Shown here piece by piece: positions 1 to 8,530 of a stretch of DNA of 28,828 bases. Position 1 is the first letter of the stretch; every line of letters starts with the position of its first letter. The DNA lies in NCBI GenBank assembly GCA_023228885.1, contig JALOAJ010000029.1, positions 1-28,828 on the forward strand, read 5' to 3'. Both the position numbers and the translations under genes were made by a program. The notes below the pieces were generated by a model, which saw nothing but the letters and a program-made list of their open reading frames with translations, was not told the origin of the DNA and did not search any database. Source of the DNA: Bacillota bacterium. Lineage in GTDB: Bacteria; Bacillota; Clostridia; Monoglobales; Firm-18.

Positions 1-54
1 ATCTATAATTAAAGACTTTTTAAACACCATTAAAATTTTAATTTAGTTTCCATT

Positions 55-792
55 TTGAAATACAGTATCGTATCAAAAAATTCTTATTTTGCGTGCAAGT
101 TTTTCTTATTTTGCGCGGCAAGCAATAGCAGTACCATGTCCGGTGTGAGCGGCACAAGCAGCACAGGCACTAAACACCGTTATTACCATTGCTTTGTGGC
201 AAAAAAGAAAAAGACTTGTGATAAAAAGCGTATTTCCAAGACATTTATTGGGACCGTTGTTGTAGATTATACGATGCAAATGTTGAATGATACAAAAATT
301 GTAAATCAAATTGTAGATAATTGCTTTAAGTTGCAAACAAAAGAAAATGCCAGTCTTCCTGCAATGGAAAGCAGGCTTATACAAACTCAAAAAGAGATTG
401 ACAATGTAATGAATGCAATTAAGCAAGGGATTATCACACCCTCAACAAAATCGACGCTTGAGCAGTTAGAGCATGAAAAGGAAAACCTTGAAATTGCAAT
501 TACTAAGGAACAAATTGAGCGTCCTACTTTGAGTAAAGAGCAAATCAAATATTGGATATGCAAGTTCAGGTTTGCAAATGCGGACATTGAAGAACAGAAA
601 AAACGCCTGATAGATGTCTTTATCAACGCAATCTATGTATATGACGATAAGGTGTTGGTGACATTCAACTGCAAGGATGGAGAGATATGTGCTACCTTTG
701 ACGAGATAAACGAAATGCTTACACAAAAGGAAAACGCCGACAACTCTAATGGTTATCAGCGTTCGCCTTTGAACAAGTTTGGTGACCCATAG
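55..792 (+). pseudogene. Large serine recombinase, C-terminal remnant
   Basis: The reading frame encodes only the distal part of a large serine recombinase: the end of the zinc-ribbon region (SGTS-x-G-x-K-x-x-YYHC), a Glu/Lys-rich coiled-coil segment and the usual C-terminal strand (FINAIYVYDDKVLVTFN). The N-terminal catalytic resolvase domain and most of the recombinase domain are absent. The expected first zinc-ligand pair (C-G-x-C before STMSG) reads C-A-A-S-N, so the ribbon is broken. Just upstream, a 22-bp unit is imperfectly duplicated in tandem (81-102 and 103-124), and homology is lost before that point, so the 5' end is scrambled. The frame stops inside the 3' end of the minus-strand tRNA-Glu gene. 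I read it as a dead piece of an integrated element. The first codon given (55) is only where the open frame starts, not a proven start. Confidence 0.75.
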
Positions 793-854
793 GGGAATCG
801 AACCCCTGATTCCGCCGTGAAAGGGCGGTGTCTTAACCGCTTGACCAATGGGCC
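780..854 (-). tRNA. tRNA-Glu (UUC)
   Basis: The reverse strand folds as a cloverleaf. The 7-bp acceptor stem is GGCCCAT with ATGGGTC, the anticodon loop presents TTC inside a CCGCC/GGCGG stem, and the T-loop is GGTTCGATTCC. The CCA end is encoded (780-782). It lies 10 nt downstream of tRNA-Met and is probably co-transcribed from the promoter at 1032-1060. Confidence 0.95.
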
Positions 855-864
855 GTAAAAGCAA

Positions 865-941
865 TGGTAGCGGCAAGTGGACTTGAACCACTGACCTAAC
901 GGGTATGAACCGTTTGCTCTAGCCAGCTGAGCTATGCCGCC
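865..941 (-). tRNA. tRNA-Met (CAU), elongator type
   Basis: The reverse strand begins GGCGGCATAGCTCAGCTGG. It has the anticodon CAT in an ACGGTTCATACCCGT arm, a T-arm with GTTCAAGTC, and an encoded CCA (865-867). The first base pairs with the acceptor 3' strand, unlike initiator tRNA, and the body closely resembles Bacillus elongator tRNA-Met. A tRNA-Ile2 with modified CAU cannot be fully excluded by sequence alone. Confidence 0.93.
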
Positions 942-958
942 AAAATCCATTTGACCGC

Positions 959-983
959 CGCATGGGTTTATCAAACCCATGCG
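959..983. repeat. Perfect 11-bp hairpin in the pre-tRNA leader
   Basis: The arm CGCATGGGTTT is followed by a 3-nt loop and its exact complement. On the minus strand it lies between the promoter at 1032-1060 and tRNA-Met, so it would be in the 5' leader of the tRNA transcript. Neither strand has a clear T-run after it, so it is not a standard terminator for ftsH. Confidence 0.5.
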
Positions 984-1031
984 ATATTTATTAAAAACCG
1001 TTTGACATCAGCTTTTTACACGGCAAATGAT

Positions 1032-1060
1032 ATTTTAATATAAAGTGGGACAAATGTCAA
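1032..1060 (-). promoter_or_regulatory. Sigma-A promoter of the tRNA-Met/tRNA-Glu unit
   Basis: On the minus strand: TTGACA (1055-1060), 17-bp spacer, TAAAAT (1032-1037). This is a near-consensus vegetative promoter about 90 bp upstream of tRNA-Met, in the gap after the ftsH stop codon. The tRNA-Leu promoter at 22619-22647 has the same TTGACATTT start. Confidence 0.75.
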
Positions 1061-1085
1061 TACCTTTTTCAAAATTAATGTTTTT

Positions 1086-2900
1086 TTATGATGTTGCAAA
1101 TATATTTTCAAATTCCTCGGCGTTTATTTTTTCCTTTTCAATCAACGCGTTTGCAACAGCGTGTAACTTGCTTAAGTTGTCTTTTAGCAGTTGCGCGCAG
1201 CTATTATATGCGTTGTCAATTATTCCTTTAATCTCATCATCAATTTTTGAGGCGATATTTTCGCTGTAATCGCGAGTTTGCGCATAATCTCTGCCGATAA
1301 ACACCTCGGAGTGCGGTGAGCCGAATGTCATCGGTCCAAGTTCATCGCTCATACCGTATTTTACAACCATGCTGCGTGCAATGGATGTAGCGCGTTCCAA
1401 ATCGTTTGATGCGCCGGTCGATACATCATCCAACACTAACTTTTCAGCAACGCGACCGCCTAAAAGGGTAATTATATTTTCTGACATCTCGGTTTTGGAA
1501 ATATAAAACTTATCTTCTTTCGGCAACGATAAAGTGTAACCGCCCATACGCCCCCTTGGGATAATTGAAACTTGATGAACCGGGTCTTGCGTGGGCAGCA
1601 GCTTTGTTATAACAGCATGCCCCGCCTCATGATATGCAGTAAGCTTTTTTTCGCTGTCCGATATCACACGGGTCTTTTTTTCGGGCCCTGCAATAACTTT
1701 TATAATGGCATCTTCAAATTCTTTCATTCCTATAATTAATTTATCCCTTTTTGCGCTTAGCAAAGCCGCCTCGTTCGATAAATTTTCAAGGTCGGCGCCG
1801 GTAAAGCCGGCTGTTGTTTTTGCAAGCACGCCAAGGTCAACATCTTCGGTAAGCGGTTTCTTTTTCGTATGAACCTTCAATATTGCCTCTCTGCCCTTAA
1901 CATCAGGAACACCCACCGCAACCTGACGGTCAAACCTTCCCGGGCGAAGTAGCGCCGGGTCTAATATATCCGGTCTGTTTGTAGCTGCAATTACTATAAC
2001 GCCTTGATTATCTCCAAAACCGTCCATTTCAACCAAAAGCTGATTCAGCGTTTGCTCACGCTCGTCATGACCGCCGCCCAAGCCTGCGCCGCGGTGGCGC
2101 CCAACAGCGTCTATTTCATCAATAAAAACGATTGAAGGCGCGTTTTTCTTTGCCTGGTCAAATAAGTCGCGCACACGCGATGCACCCACACCGACAAACA
2201 TCTCAACAAAATCAGAACCGCTTATGCTAAAAAAGGGCACTCCCGCTTCACCCGAAACGGCTTTTGCAAGCAAGGTTTTACCCGTCCCGGGAGGGCCCAC
2301 AAGCAACACCCCACGCGGAATTCGCGCACCCAATTCAATAAACTTTCTGGGCATCTTTAAAAAATCAACGATTTCTTCAAGCTCTGCCTTTTCTTCGTCT
2401 GCACCTGCTACATCATTAAAAGTATATTTTTTTGAATCCTCGCTTGCCATGCGTGCCTTGCTTTTCCCAAACTGCATTACCCTTCCGCCGCCCGCGCCTT
2501 GCGACTGCTGTAAAAAGAACACCCAGAATATTACGAAGATTACAATCAACACAAGAGTTGGCAAAATGGTAATCCACCAAGGCACGGAAGGGGGTGGTTT
2601 AACATCAAATTCCAATGTTTTACCCTCGATTTGCTTTCTGATGTCCTCGCCTAAATCTTCGTACAGCACACCGATAGACGGTATTGTAACCTCAATATTG
2701 TTGTTGCTATCCCTAAGAGTTGCTTTTGCCGTTTGCTCCATAATTACAAGCTTTGCAACATTTCCGCTTTTAACCGCAAGGTAAAGGTCGGAATATGTTT
2801 TGGGCGGTGTGGTAGGTATCGCCGAGTAAAGCGCGAAAATTAAGAAAACAACCGCAAACAGTAAAATATAAAAACTTATGCTTTTAACATACTTATTCAT
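1086..2900 (-). CDS. ftsH: ATP-dependent zinc metalloprotease FtsH
   Basis: Membrane-anchored AAA+ protease that extracts and degrades membrane and regulatory proteins as a hexamer. The 604-residue protein has a first membrane segment (about 8-27), an extracytoplasmic domain (about 30-105), a second membrane segment (about 108-130), Walker A GPPGTGKT (202-209), Walker B IVFIDEID (257-264), the second region of homology TNRPD...GRFDR (307-325), the zinc site HEAGH (424-428) and the probable third ligand Asp500. Length is normal for the family, with a short C-tail. A Shine-Dalgarno GGGGTG lies 5 nt before the ATG. It follows hpt after 77 bp, the conserved Firmicute order tilS-hpt-ftsH, and also has its own possible promoter (2935-2963). 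No obvious terminator follows the gene. Confidence 0.97.
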   Translation of the reverse strand: MNKYVKSISFYILLFAVVFLIFALYSAIPTTPPKTYSDLYLAVKSGNVAKLVIMEQTAKATLRDSNNNIEVTIPSIGVLYEDLGEDIRKQIEGKTLEFDVKPPPSVPWWITILPTLVLIVIFVIFWVFFLQQSQGAGGGRVMQFGKSKARMASEDSKKYTFNDVAGADEEKAELEEIVDFLKMPRKFIELGARIPRGVLLVGPPGTGKTLLAKAVSGEAGVPFFSISGSDFVEMFVGVGASRVRDLFDQAKKNAPSIVFIDEIDAVGRHRGAGLGGGHDEREQTLNQLLVEMDGFGDNQGVIVIAATNRPDILDPALLRPGRFDRQVAVGVPDVKGREAILKVHTKKKPLTEDVDLGVLAKTTAGFTGADLENLSNEAALLSAKRDKLIIGMKEFEDAIIKVIAGPEKKTRVISDSEKKLTAYHEAGHAVITKLLPTQDPVHQVSIIPRGRMGGYTLSLPKEDKFYISKTEMSENIITLLGGRVAEKLVLDDVSTGASNDLERATSIARSMVVKYGMSDELGPMTFGSPHSEVFIGRDYAQTRDYSENIASKIDDEIKGIIDNAYNSCAQLLKDNLSKLHAVANALIEKEKINAEEFENIFATS

Positions 2901-2934
2901 TTATTCACCCCAACTTATGCTTATTGTCCCCACT

Positions 2935-2963
2935 ATGTTACCACAATAATATAATAATTTCAA
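2935..2963 (-). promoter_or_regulatory. Possible internal promoter for ftsH
   Basis: Minus strand, in the hpt-ftsH gap: TTGAAA (2958-2963), 17-bp spacer, TAACAT (2935-2940) preceded by TGG (extended -10 form). The match is moderate, and ftsH could also be transcribed only from upstream. Confidence 0.4.
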
Positions 2964-2977
2964 TTAAATTTACTAAT

Positions 2978-3529
2978 TTATTTTTTTTCGTATATATGTT
3001 TTTTAAGCGATGCAATATAAGGAAGGTTTCGATATCGGTCGGCATAATCAAGCCCGTACCCCACAACGAACACATCCGGCACTTCAAAACCGGTAAAATC
3101 AGCATCGAACTTTACAACCCTGCGGGATGGCTTGCTTAGCATCGTAACAACTTTTATGTCGTTTGCACCTCTTTTTTTAAACAGCTGCTTAAGGGTTGAC
3201 AGGGTTATTCCGGTGTCTATAATGTCTTCGATGATAAGTATATCTTTGCCGTTACAATCGCTGTCAATATCTTTTTTCACTTCCAGTTTGCCCGATGAAA
3301 CAGTGTCGTTTGAATAACTTGAAACACTCATAAATTCTATAATAACATGCATATTCAGCCATCGGATTAGGTCGGATGCGAAAAAAGCGCTTCCCTTTAG
3401 AACAAAAACGGCAATTATAGGCTTGCCGTTGTAATACTCATTTATTTTGTGCGCAAGCTCTTTAACCCTTGCATTAATCTGTTCTTCTGTGAACAGCACT
3501 TTCTCGATGTCGCCTTTAAAATTTTTCAT
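2978..3529 (-). CDS. hpt: Hypoxanthine phosphoribosyltransferase
   Basis: Purine salvage enzyme that joins hypoxanthine (or guanine) to PRPP to give IMP (or GMP). The 183-residue protein has the type I PRTase core. The PRPP-binding loop is DILIIEDIIDTGITLS (about 96-111, with the acidic pair E101-D102). An early VFVLKGSAFF segment (41-50) and a late DVFVVGYGLDYADRYRNLPYI stretch are typical of bacterial Hpt. The start ATG overlaps the tilS stop as ATGA, so translation is coupled. AAGGGG lies 7 nt upstream. In Bacillus this protein acts alongside FtsH and TilS genes in the same order. Confidence 0.96.
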   Translation of the reverse strand: MKNFKGDIEKVLFTEEQINARVKELAHKINEYYNGKPIIAVFVLKGSAFFASDLIRWLNMHVIIEFMSVSSYSNDTVSSGKLEVKKDIDSDCNGKDILIIEDIIDTGITLSTLKQLFKKRGANDIKVVTMLSKPSRRVVKFDADFTGFEVPDVFVVGYGLDYADRYRNLPYIASLKKHIYEKK

Positions 3530-4503
3530 ATATACGCCCCTTTTGTAACAATAATTAAATTTCCCTTTTCAACAGCCGCAAAAGAACCCCCCGGAAGCGG
3601 CACCCGTTTGCCGCCGTAATTTTTTTGCGCAATTGATATAATGCTGTCTATATGCACAAGCCCGATTTCCTTATCGGATTTTTGCAATATATATTTTAAA
3701 AGCCTTCTTTTTATTGATAAGTGCAGCAAATTAAAATCGCTTATCTTTATTGTAAGGGTATTTTTATTTACAGCAACATAGCTTTTAAAAACAAGCTTAG
3801 TGTGTTTGCACAAAAAATCCTCATCAACGGAAAGTAGGTTTGAGGTTTTAATGATAGCCTCCACCCCGCCGCGCTTTGCTATATGCGGCATAACATTAAG
3901 GCGTATATCGTTTCGGGTGTAAATGTCATCAAAGTTAGTATAGTCGGTTCTCGGCAGCAGCTGGTTTTTTTCGCAATATCGTTCAATATCACTTCTTTTA
4001 ACCTCGATTAGCGGGCGAATGATGTTCCCACGAACCGCTTTAATGCCGGTCAACCCGCCAAGCCCGCAACCGCGAAGTAAGTGCATAATGATGCTTTCGG
4101 CATTATCATTCGCATTATGTCCGGTTGCGATAACGCTGTTTGGTATACTGCCTGTAAGGCTGTTTAAAAATTCATATCTGACATTTCTGCCCGCCGTTTC
4201 AAACGATATTTTATTTAGGCTGGCATACTTTTCCACATTCATTTTTTTCGTGTATATTTTTATGCCCCACTTTTCGCATAAATCTATAACATATTTTTCG
4301 TCATCATCCGAATCATGGCGAAAGGAATGGTTTAAATGCGCCACGCACAAGGTAAATTTTCTAAGCCGTTTAAGCCTTAAAAGCGCGCTTAGCATACAAA
4401 CCGAGTCAAAGCCGCCCGAAACAGCAGCTATAACGGTGCAACCCTCTTTTATCATTTTATGGCGGTCTATCGTTTTTAATACAGTCTTTTCAAGTTTATC
4501 CAT
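3526..4503 (-). CDS. tilS: tRNA(Ile)-lysidine synthetase
   Basis: Converts C34 of tRNA-Ile(CAU) to lysidine with ATP and lysine, so that the tRNA reads AUA. The PP-loop SGGFDS is at residues 29-34, followed by the family segments HLNHSFRHDSDDD and ATGHNANDNAESIIMHLLRGCGLGGLTGI. The protein is about 325 residues: the N-terminal ATPase domain, a helical linker and a short C-terminal domain. This is close to the short (Aquifex-like) form rather than the longer Bacillus protein. I chose ATG at 4503. An in-frame TTG at 4524 would add seven residues but lies well inside dnaB. The chosen ATG overlaps the dnaB end by 8 bp. Confidence 0.93.
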   Translation of the reverse strand: MDKLEKTVLKTIDRHKMIKEGCTVIAAVSGGFDSVCMLSALLRLKRLRKFTLCVAHLNHSFRHDSDDDEKYVIDLCEKWGIKIYTKKMNVEKYASLNKISFETAGRNVRYEFLNSLTGSIPNSVIATGHNANDNAESIIMHLLRGCGLGGLTGIKAVRGNIIRPLIEVKRSDIERYCEKNQLLPRTDYTNFDDIYTRNDIRLNVMPHIAKRGGVEAIIKTSNLLSVDEDFLCKHTKLVFKSYVAVNKNTLTIKISDFNLLHLSIKRRLLKYILQKSDKEIGLVHIDSIISIAQKNYGGKRVPLPGGSFAAVEKGNLIIVTKGAYI

Positions 4504-5845
4504 TATTTTTGTGCACCCAATCAATCGAAACGAATTTTGTGTATTCCTTTTGGAACTTAAGCGGTATCAACCCTGTTTCGCCGTTTCTGTTTTTTGCAAT
4601 AATAAGCTCGGCTTCGCCCGGATTTTCTACATCTTCATTATAATAATCCTCCCGGTGCAACATTAAAACAACATCTGCATCTTGTTCTATTGCACCCGAT
4701 TCGCGCAGGTCTGTCAAAACGGGTCGTTTGCTTTTGTCCGGTCGGGTTGCGCTTGCACGGCTAAGCTGTGATAGGGCAAGCACAGGAACATTCAAATCCT
4801 TTGAAAGCATTTTTAAAGAGCGCGAAATTTCCGTTATTTCCTGCTGACGGTTTTCGGTTCTTTTAGTTGAATCCATAAGCTGAATATGGTCGATGATAAT
4901 AAGGTCTAACCCATGTTCCGCCGCAAGGCGTCTGCATTTGGAGCGAATTCCCATGGCCGTTACCGCCGCGGTGTCATCAATAAAAATCTTGGCATCCGCA
5001 AGCACCGTTATTGCTGTAACAAGCGATGCCCAGTCCTCCGCTTGCATTTCGCCTTTTCTGATTTTATTATTTTCTATTAAAGCTTCCGCAAACCATATCC
5101 TGTTGGCAACTTCCTCCTTACTCATTTCCAAACTGAAAACCGCAACCTTTGCCCCCGCTTTAAGCGCCGAATTTTGCGCAATGTTAAGGGCTAAACTTGT
5201 TTTACCCATTGCAGGGCGTGCCGCAAGTATAATAAGGTTTGATTTGTTAAACCCGCCCAGTTTGTCATCAAGCTCGGCATAGCCGGTCGTAACCCCGGTA
5301 AGGGTCGTTTTAAGGCGTGCACGCTCGGATATGTTTGCATGGCTGATGCTTATAACATCACGCAAAACAGAAAAATCGGAGCTTTCGCGGTTACGCGCCG
5401 CATCAAAGATTTTTTGTTCTGCGATATCAAGAATTTTCTCGGTGCTTTCCTCACCTTCATACGCCAGCGTGGATATTTCTTCGCTTATTTTTATAAGCCT
5501 TCTTCTTACGGAATAACCCGAAACTATATTCGAGTAATGTTTAACATTTGCCGTGGTTGGAACGGCGTTTGCAATTTCCGCAAGATAGAGTTCCCCGCCG
5601 ATTTTTTCAAAAGAGCCCCTTAGCTTTAGTTGCTCGGCAAGGGTAATTACATCAAATGGCTTGCCAACATTGAAAAGGTCTAAAATGGCATCGAATAATT
5701 CCTTGTTTTTTGGGTCGTAAAAATCGTCCGGACGCACAGTTTGCATGACCGTTCCAACACATTCGCTGTCAAGCATAATTGCGCCCAGCACCGATTGCTC
5801 TGCCGTTAAATTATAAGGAATAACTTTAATAGACGATGTATCCAT
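4496..5845 (-). CDS. dnaB: Replicative DNA helicase DnaB
   Basis: Hexameric 5'-3' helicase of the replication fork (DnaC in Bacillus naming). The N-terminal DnaB domain begins PYNLTAEQSVLGAIM; the RecA-like C-terminal domain has Walker A ARPAMGKTS (209-217), FSLEMSKEE, the DLIIIDHIQLM Walker B and the conserved DLRESGAIEQDAD. The start is ATG at 5845, with GGAG six bases before it. The alternative ATG at 5857 has its AGGA directly against the start codon and is less likely. The gene follows rplI after a 190-bp gap full of inverted repeats and overlaps tilS, so replication, tRNA modification and purine salvage genes form one transcription direction. Confidence 0.96.
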   Translation of the reverse strand: MDTSSIKVIPYNLTAEQSVLGAIMLDSECVGTVMQTVRPDDFYDPKNKELFDAILDLFNVGKPFDVITLAEQLKLRGSFEKIGGELYLAEIANAVPTTANVKHYSNIVSGYSVRRRLIKISEEISTLAYEGEESTEKILDIAEQKIFDAARNRESSDFSVLRDVISISHANISERARLKTTLTGVTTGYAELDDKLGGFNKSNLIILAARPAMGKTSLALNIAQNSALKAGAKVAVFSLEMSKEEVANRIWFAEALIENNKIRKGEMQAEDWASLVTAITVLADAKIFIDDTAAVTAMGIRSKCRRLAAEHGLDLIIIDHIQLMDSTKRTENRQQEITEISRSLKMLSKDLNVPVLALSQLSRASATRPDKSKRPVLTDLRESGAIEQDADVVLMLHREDYYNEDVENPGEAELIIAKNRNGETGLIPLKFQKEYTKFVSIDWVHKNNG

Positions 5846-5866
5846 TTTAAGCTCCATTCCTGCCGC

Positions 5867-6024
5867 GTGCGAAATAAATTTGCCCTTCCAGGAACAAAAA
5901 TTTCAAATGAAATTTTCTATGGGCTTAAATTTATTTTATCGCACATGCAATTTATTTTTTTCTTCGCAAAAAATATGCACTTGTGCAATAGTTTGAAAAA
6001 AATCTTTGATTTTGTTTCAAACTA
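5867..6024 (-). repeat. Stem-loop-rich rplI-dnaB intergenic region
   Basis: This gap holds three inverted repeats. (1) 5867-5944: arms GTGCGA, AATAAATTT and GCCC pair with their complements across two small bulges, around an inner AAAATTTC/GAAATTTT hairpin. (2) A TGCAC/GTGCA mini-hairpin (5975-5986) is followed on the minus strand by TATTTTTT. (3) 5989-6024: a 10-bp stem TAGTTTGAAA plus a 6-bp inner stem with one bulged base. On the minus-strand transcript these would separate rplI from dnaB and could moderate read-through or processing. No function is proven. Confidence 0.5.
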
Positions 6025-6042
6025 AATGTTCTCCTTCAAGCT

Positions 6043-6492
6043 TTATTGCTCCGCTTCCACGATAACCTTTGCCGTTACGGTAATTTGCGAATGCAGCCAA
6101 ATTGAAATTTCATGCTCCCCAATCGTTTTAATGCCGTCTTTGGTGTTAATCCACCTTTTATCAATTTCGACTTTATGAGTTTTTTTAAGTTTGTCCGAAA
6201 TATCTTTTGCGGTGATTGAACCAAAAAGCTTGCCGCCTTGCCCCGCTTTTGCCTTCAATTTTATTTCAACCCCCGAAAGACGCTCGCCCATTTTTCTTGC
6301 AACCTCAAGAGCAATTTCCTTGCGGTGAATCATTGCCGCTTTTTTTGATTTCAATTCGTTTAATGCTTTCGGTGTTGCTTCTATTGCAATACCCTTTGGG
6401 ATAAGTGCATTTCTTGCATATCCGTCCGCAACATTAACAATTTGACCCTTTACGCCTGTACCTTTTAAGTCTTGCATTAAAATAACCTTCAC
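6043..6492 (-). CDS. rplI: 50S ribosomal protein L9
   Basis: Binds 23S rRNA near the L1 stalk base. The 149-residue protein has the expected two lobes: the N-terminal MKVILMQDLKGTGVKGQIVNVADGYARNALIPKGIA and the C-terminal GKLFGSITAKDISDKL...IGEHEISIWLHSQI, joined by a long helix. The start codon is GTG (6490-6492), with GGGGGTG five bases upstream. It lies 11 bp after gdpP, so the two are very likely co-transcribed, as in Bacillus yybS-gdpP-rplI-dnaB. Confidence 0.97.
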   Translation of the reverse strand: MKVILMQDLKGTGVKGQIVNVADGYARNALIPKGIAIEATPKALNELKSKKAAMIHRKEIALEVARKMGERLSGVEIKLKAKAGQGGKLFGSITAKDISDKLKKTHKVEIDKRWINTKDGIKTIGEHEISIWLHSQITVTAKVIVEAEQ

Positions 6493-6503
6493 ATCAACAC
6501 CCC

Positions 6504-8489
6504 CTATAAAGTTTTATCTATTGATTCTTTTAAAAGCGTAATCGCTTGGCTCATAGATGACGGTGTAATTTGGGCGCCTGCAACAGTCATATGCCCTCCG
6601 CCGCCCAACCTTTCAAGAACAAGCTGAACATTGAAGTCGCCAAGCGAGCGACCGCTTATGTGTATGCCCTCGCCGTCTTTGCAAAGCACAAACGATGCGC
6701 TGATACCGGCTATATTTAAAAGTTCGTCCGATGAAATGCTTGCAATCAAATTAGGCTGTGCAACATCTTCATTCCAACTTGATATTGCTATACCCTGTTT
6801 ATACACCTTTGCGCTTGACACAATTTTTGCCCGTTTAACATACTCATCAAGGTCACTTTGAAACATACGCCGCACAGCAGTTGTATCAACGCCTATTTGG
6901 CGTAAAAATGATGCCGCTTCAAATGTTCTTACCCCTGTTTTAACGGTGAAGTTTTTGGTGTCTATCGCTATTCCCGCATACAGCGCTTGTGCTTCACTTA
7001 TTGAAAGGGTAGAGTGCTCTTCCATATACTGTATTATCTCGGTAATCATTTCACAGGTAGATGATGCAAAAGGTTCGTGATACGAAAGGGCAGTATCGGA
7101 AATGAAATTTTCGCCCCTTCTATGATGGTCTATCAGCACCTTATCTTTAATTGCATCAAGCAACTTTGGCGATTCCACAATATCAACGCTGTGCGTATCG
7201 ACAATAACAAGCAACGAGTTTTTGTCGTAAAGCTGCATTGCCTCTGCATCCGAAATAAAGACTCCTTGGAACTCATCATTTTGCCGCAGCGTTTCGATGT
7301 ATCTGTTGTAGCTGCCCGAGGTTTGCCCCAAAACAATATAAGCCTTTTTACTCCTGTTTTTCACCAGCTTGGATATTCCGATTGCCGCACCCAGTGAATC
7401 GGGGTCGGGCGTTTTGTGTCCCATAATAAAAACGATGCCGGCGCTGTCGATAAGCTCGCGCAAAGCATATGCCACAACACGGGGCTTAACTTTTGTAGCT
7501 TTTTCATAGCCCTCCGAACGCCCGCCAAAAAAGCGGAAGTTTTCATCATCCTTAATGACCGCCTGGTCACCCCCCCTGCCAAGCGCCATGTCTATTGCAG
7601 CTTTTGCATAGGAATCGCTTTTTTGTATGCTTTCACCCTTACCAATGCCAATGCTCAAAGTAACGGGAAGTTTGTTTCCCAGCTGTATTTCATGCATGCC
7701 GTCTAAGATATCGAATTTGGAATCGATAATTTTGCTTAGGTTTTTATTCTCAAACATTATATGGTATTTGTCTTTTTCATATTTTCGCAATATGCCGCCT
7801 GTTTTTCCAAGCCACTCGTTAATTTTTTTACCTATTGCGGCAGATAAGCCGGCTTGCGCTTCTTCCGGCGTGCTTTTCATTAAATCTTCTAAGTTATCCA
7901 GCATAAGTTCGCATGATATGGGTCGGTCATCATCATATTTTTTAACTATTTCGTGCTCTTTTGTTCGGTCAATCCAATACAGCACTATTGCGTATTTTTT
8001 GCTGTCCTTTTCGGGGCGGTGAACAATGTTGCCAACTATTTCATACTGCTTGCCGTCATGCTCTAAGTTGATGGATATATTGTTTTTTTGCTCCAAAATT
8101 TTCAACAGATGAAAATTAGGAAAAACCGCTTGTATTTGTTTATCCAAAATATCTTCATCCGCTATTTTTAAAAATTCTTTGTTATACCATATTATATTGC
8201 CCGACAACGTTATCATAAGCATCGGAAGCGGAAAGTGCAGCATAGTGTCTCTTGCGGCATTATCAAGGTGAAAGGTAAGGTTTTCAATATAGCTGGTAAC
8301 CAACCGTTGCCGCTCTTTTTTATTATGCATGTAGTGAATGGCAAGAACAATAAGAATAATAAGTTCAACAGCGCCGACAAGAAAATTTTTCGTTAAGAAA
8401 GAAAGACCGGTAAACACCGCTATAATTGTAAAGTATATTCTAATGCCGGATGTTGTCCGCTTAATAAACCCCTTGTTGCTATCCGTCAT
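6504..8489 (-). CDS. gdpP: Cyclic-di-AMP phosphodiesterase GdpP
   Basis: Membrane enzyme that hydrolyses c-di-AMP and so affects potassium/osmotic balance and cell-wall stress. Residues 17-55 form two membrane segments. A PAS-like domain follows (about 80-175), then a degenerate GGDEF domain (about 190-315, with LSIGIGKGES), then DHH/DHHA1 catalytic domains: GHKTPDPDS (357-365), VDTHS (430-434), DHH (454-456) and GGGGHMTVAGA (629-639). The length of 661 is normal for the family. The start ATG has GAGGAGG upstream. The position between yybS and rplI is the conserved Firmicute arrangement. Confidence 0.96.
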   Translation of the reverse strand: MTDSNKGFIKRTTSGIRIYFTIIAVFTGLSFLTKNFLVGAVELIILIVLAIHYMHNKKERQRLVTSYIENLTFHLDNAARDTMLHFPLPMLMITLSGNIIWYNKEFLKIADEDILDKQIQAVFPNFHLLKILEQKNNISINLEHDGKQYEIVGNIVHRPEKDSKKYAIVLYWIDRTKEHEIVKKYDDDRPISCELMLDNLEDLMKSTPEEAQAGLSAAIGKKINEWLGKTGGILRKYEKDKYHIMFENKNLSKIIDSKFDILDGMHEIQLGNKLPVTLSIGIGKGESIQKSDSYAKAAIDMALGRGGDQAVIKDDENFRFFGGRSEGYEKATKVKPRVVAYALRELIDSAGIVFIMGHKTPDPDSLGAAIGISKLVKNRSKKAYIVLGQTSGSYNRYIETLRQNDEFQGVFISDAEAMQLYDKNSLLVIVDTHSVDIVESPKLLDAIKDKVLIDHHRRGENFISDTALSYHEPFASSTCEMITEIIQYMEEHSTLSISEAQALYAGIAIDTKNFTVKTGVRTFEAASFLRQIGVDTTAVRRMFQSDLDEYVKRAKIVSSAKVYKQGIAISSWNEDVAQPNLIASISSDELLNIAGISASFVLCKDGEGIHISGRSLGDFNVQLVLERLGGGGHMTVAGAQITPSSMSQAITLLKESIDKTL

Positions 8490-8530
8490 AATTTATGCCT
8501 CCTCTTTTGCTGCGTCTGCGTTAACGCCCG

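Noticed and set aside
2224..2784. Long open frame on the plus strand opposite ftsH
   Set aside because: It is the antisense of strongly conserved ftsH motifs, with Ser/Pro-rich composition and no ribosome-binding site.
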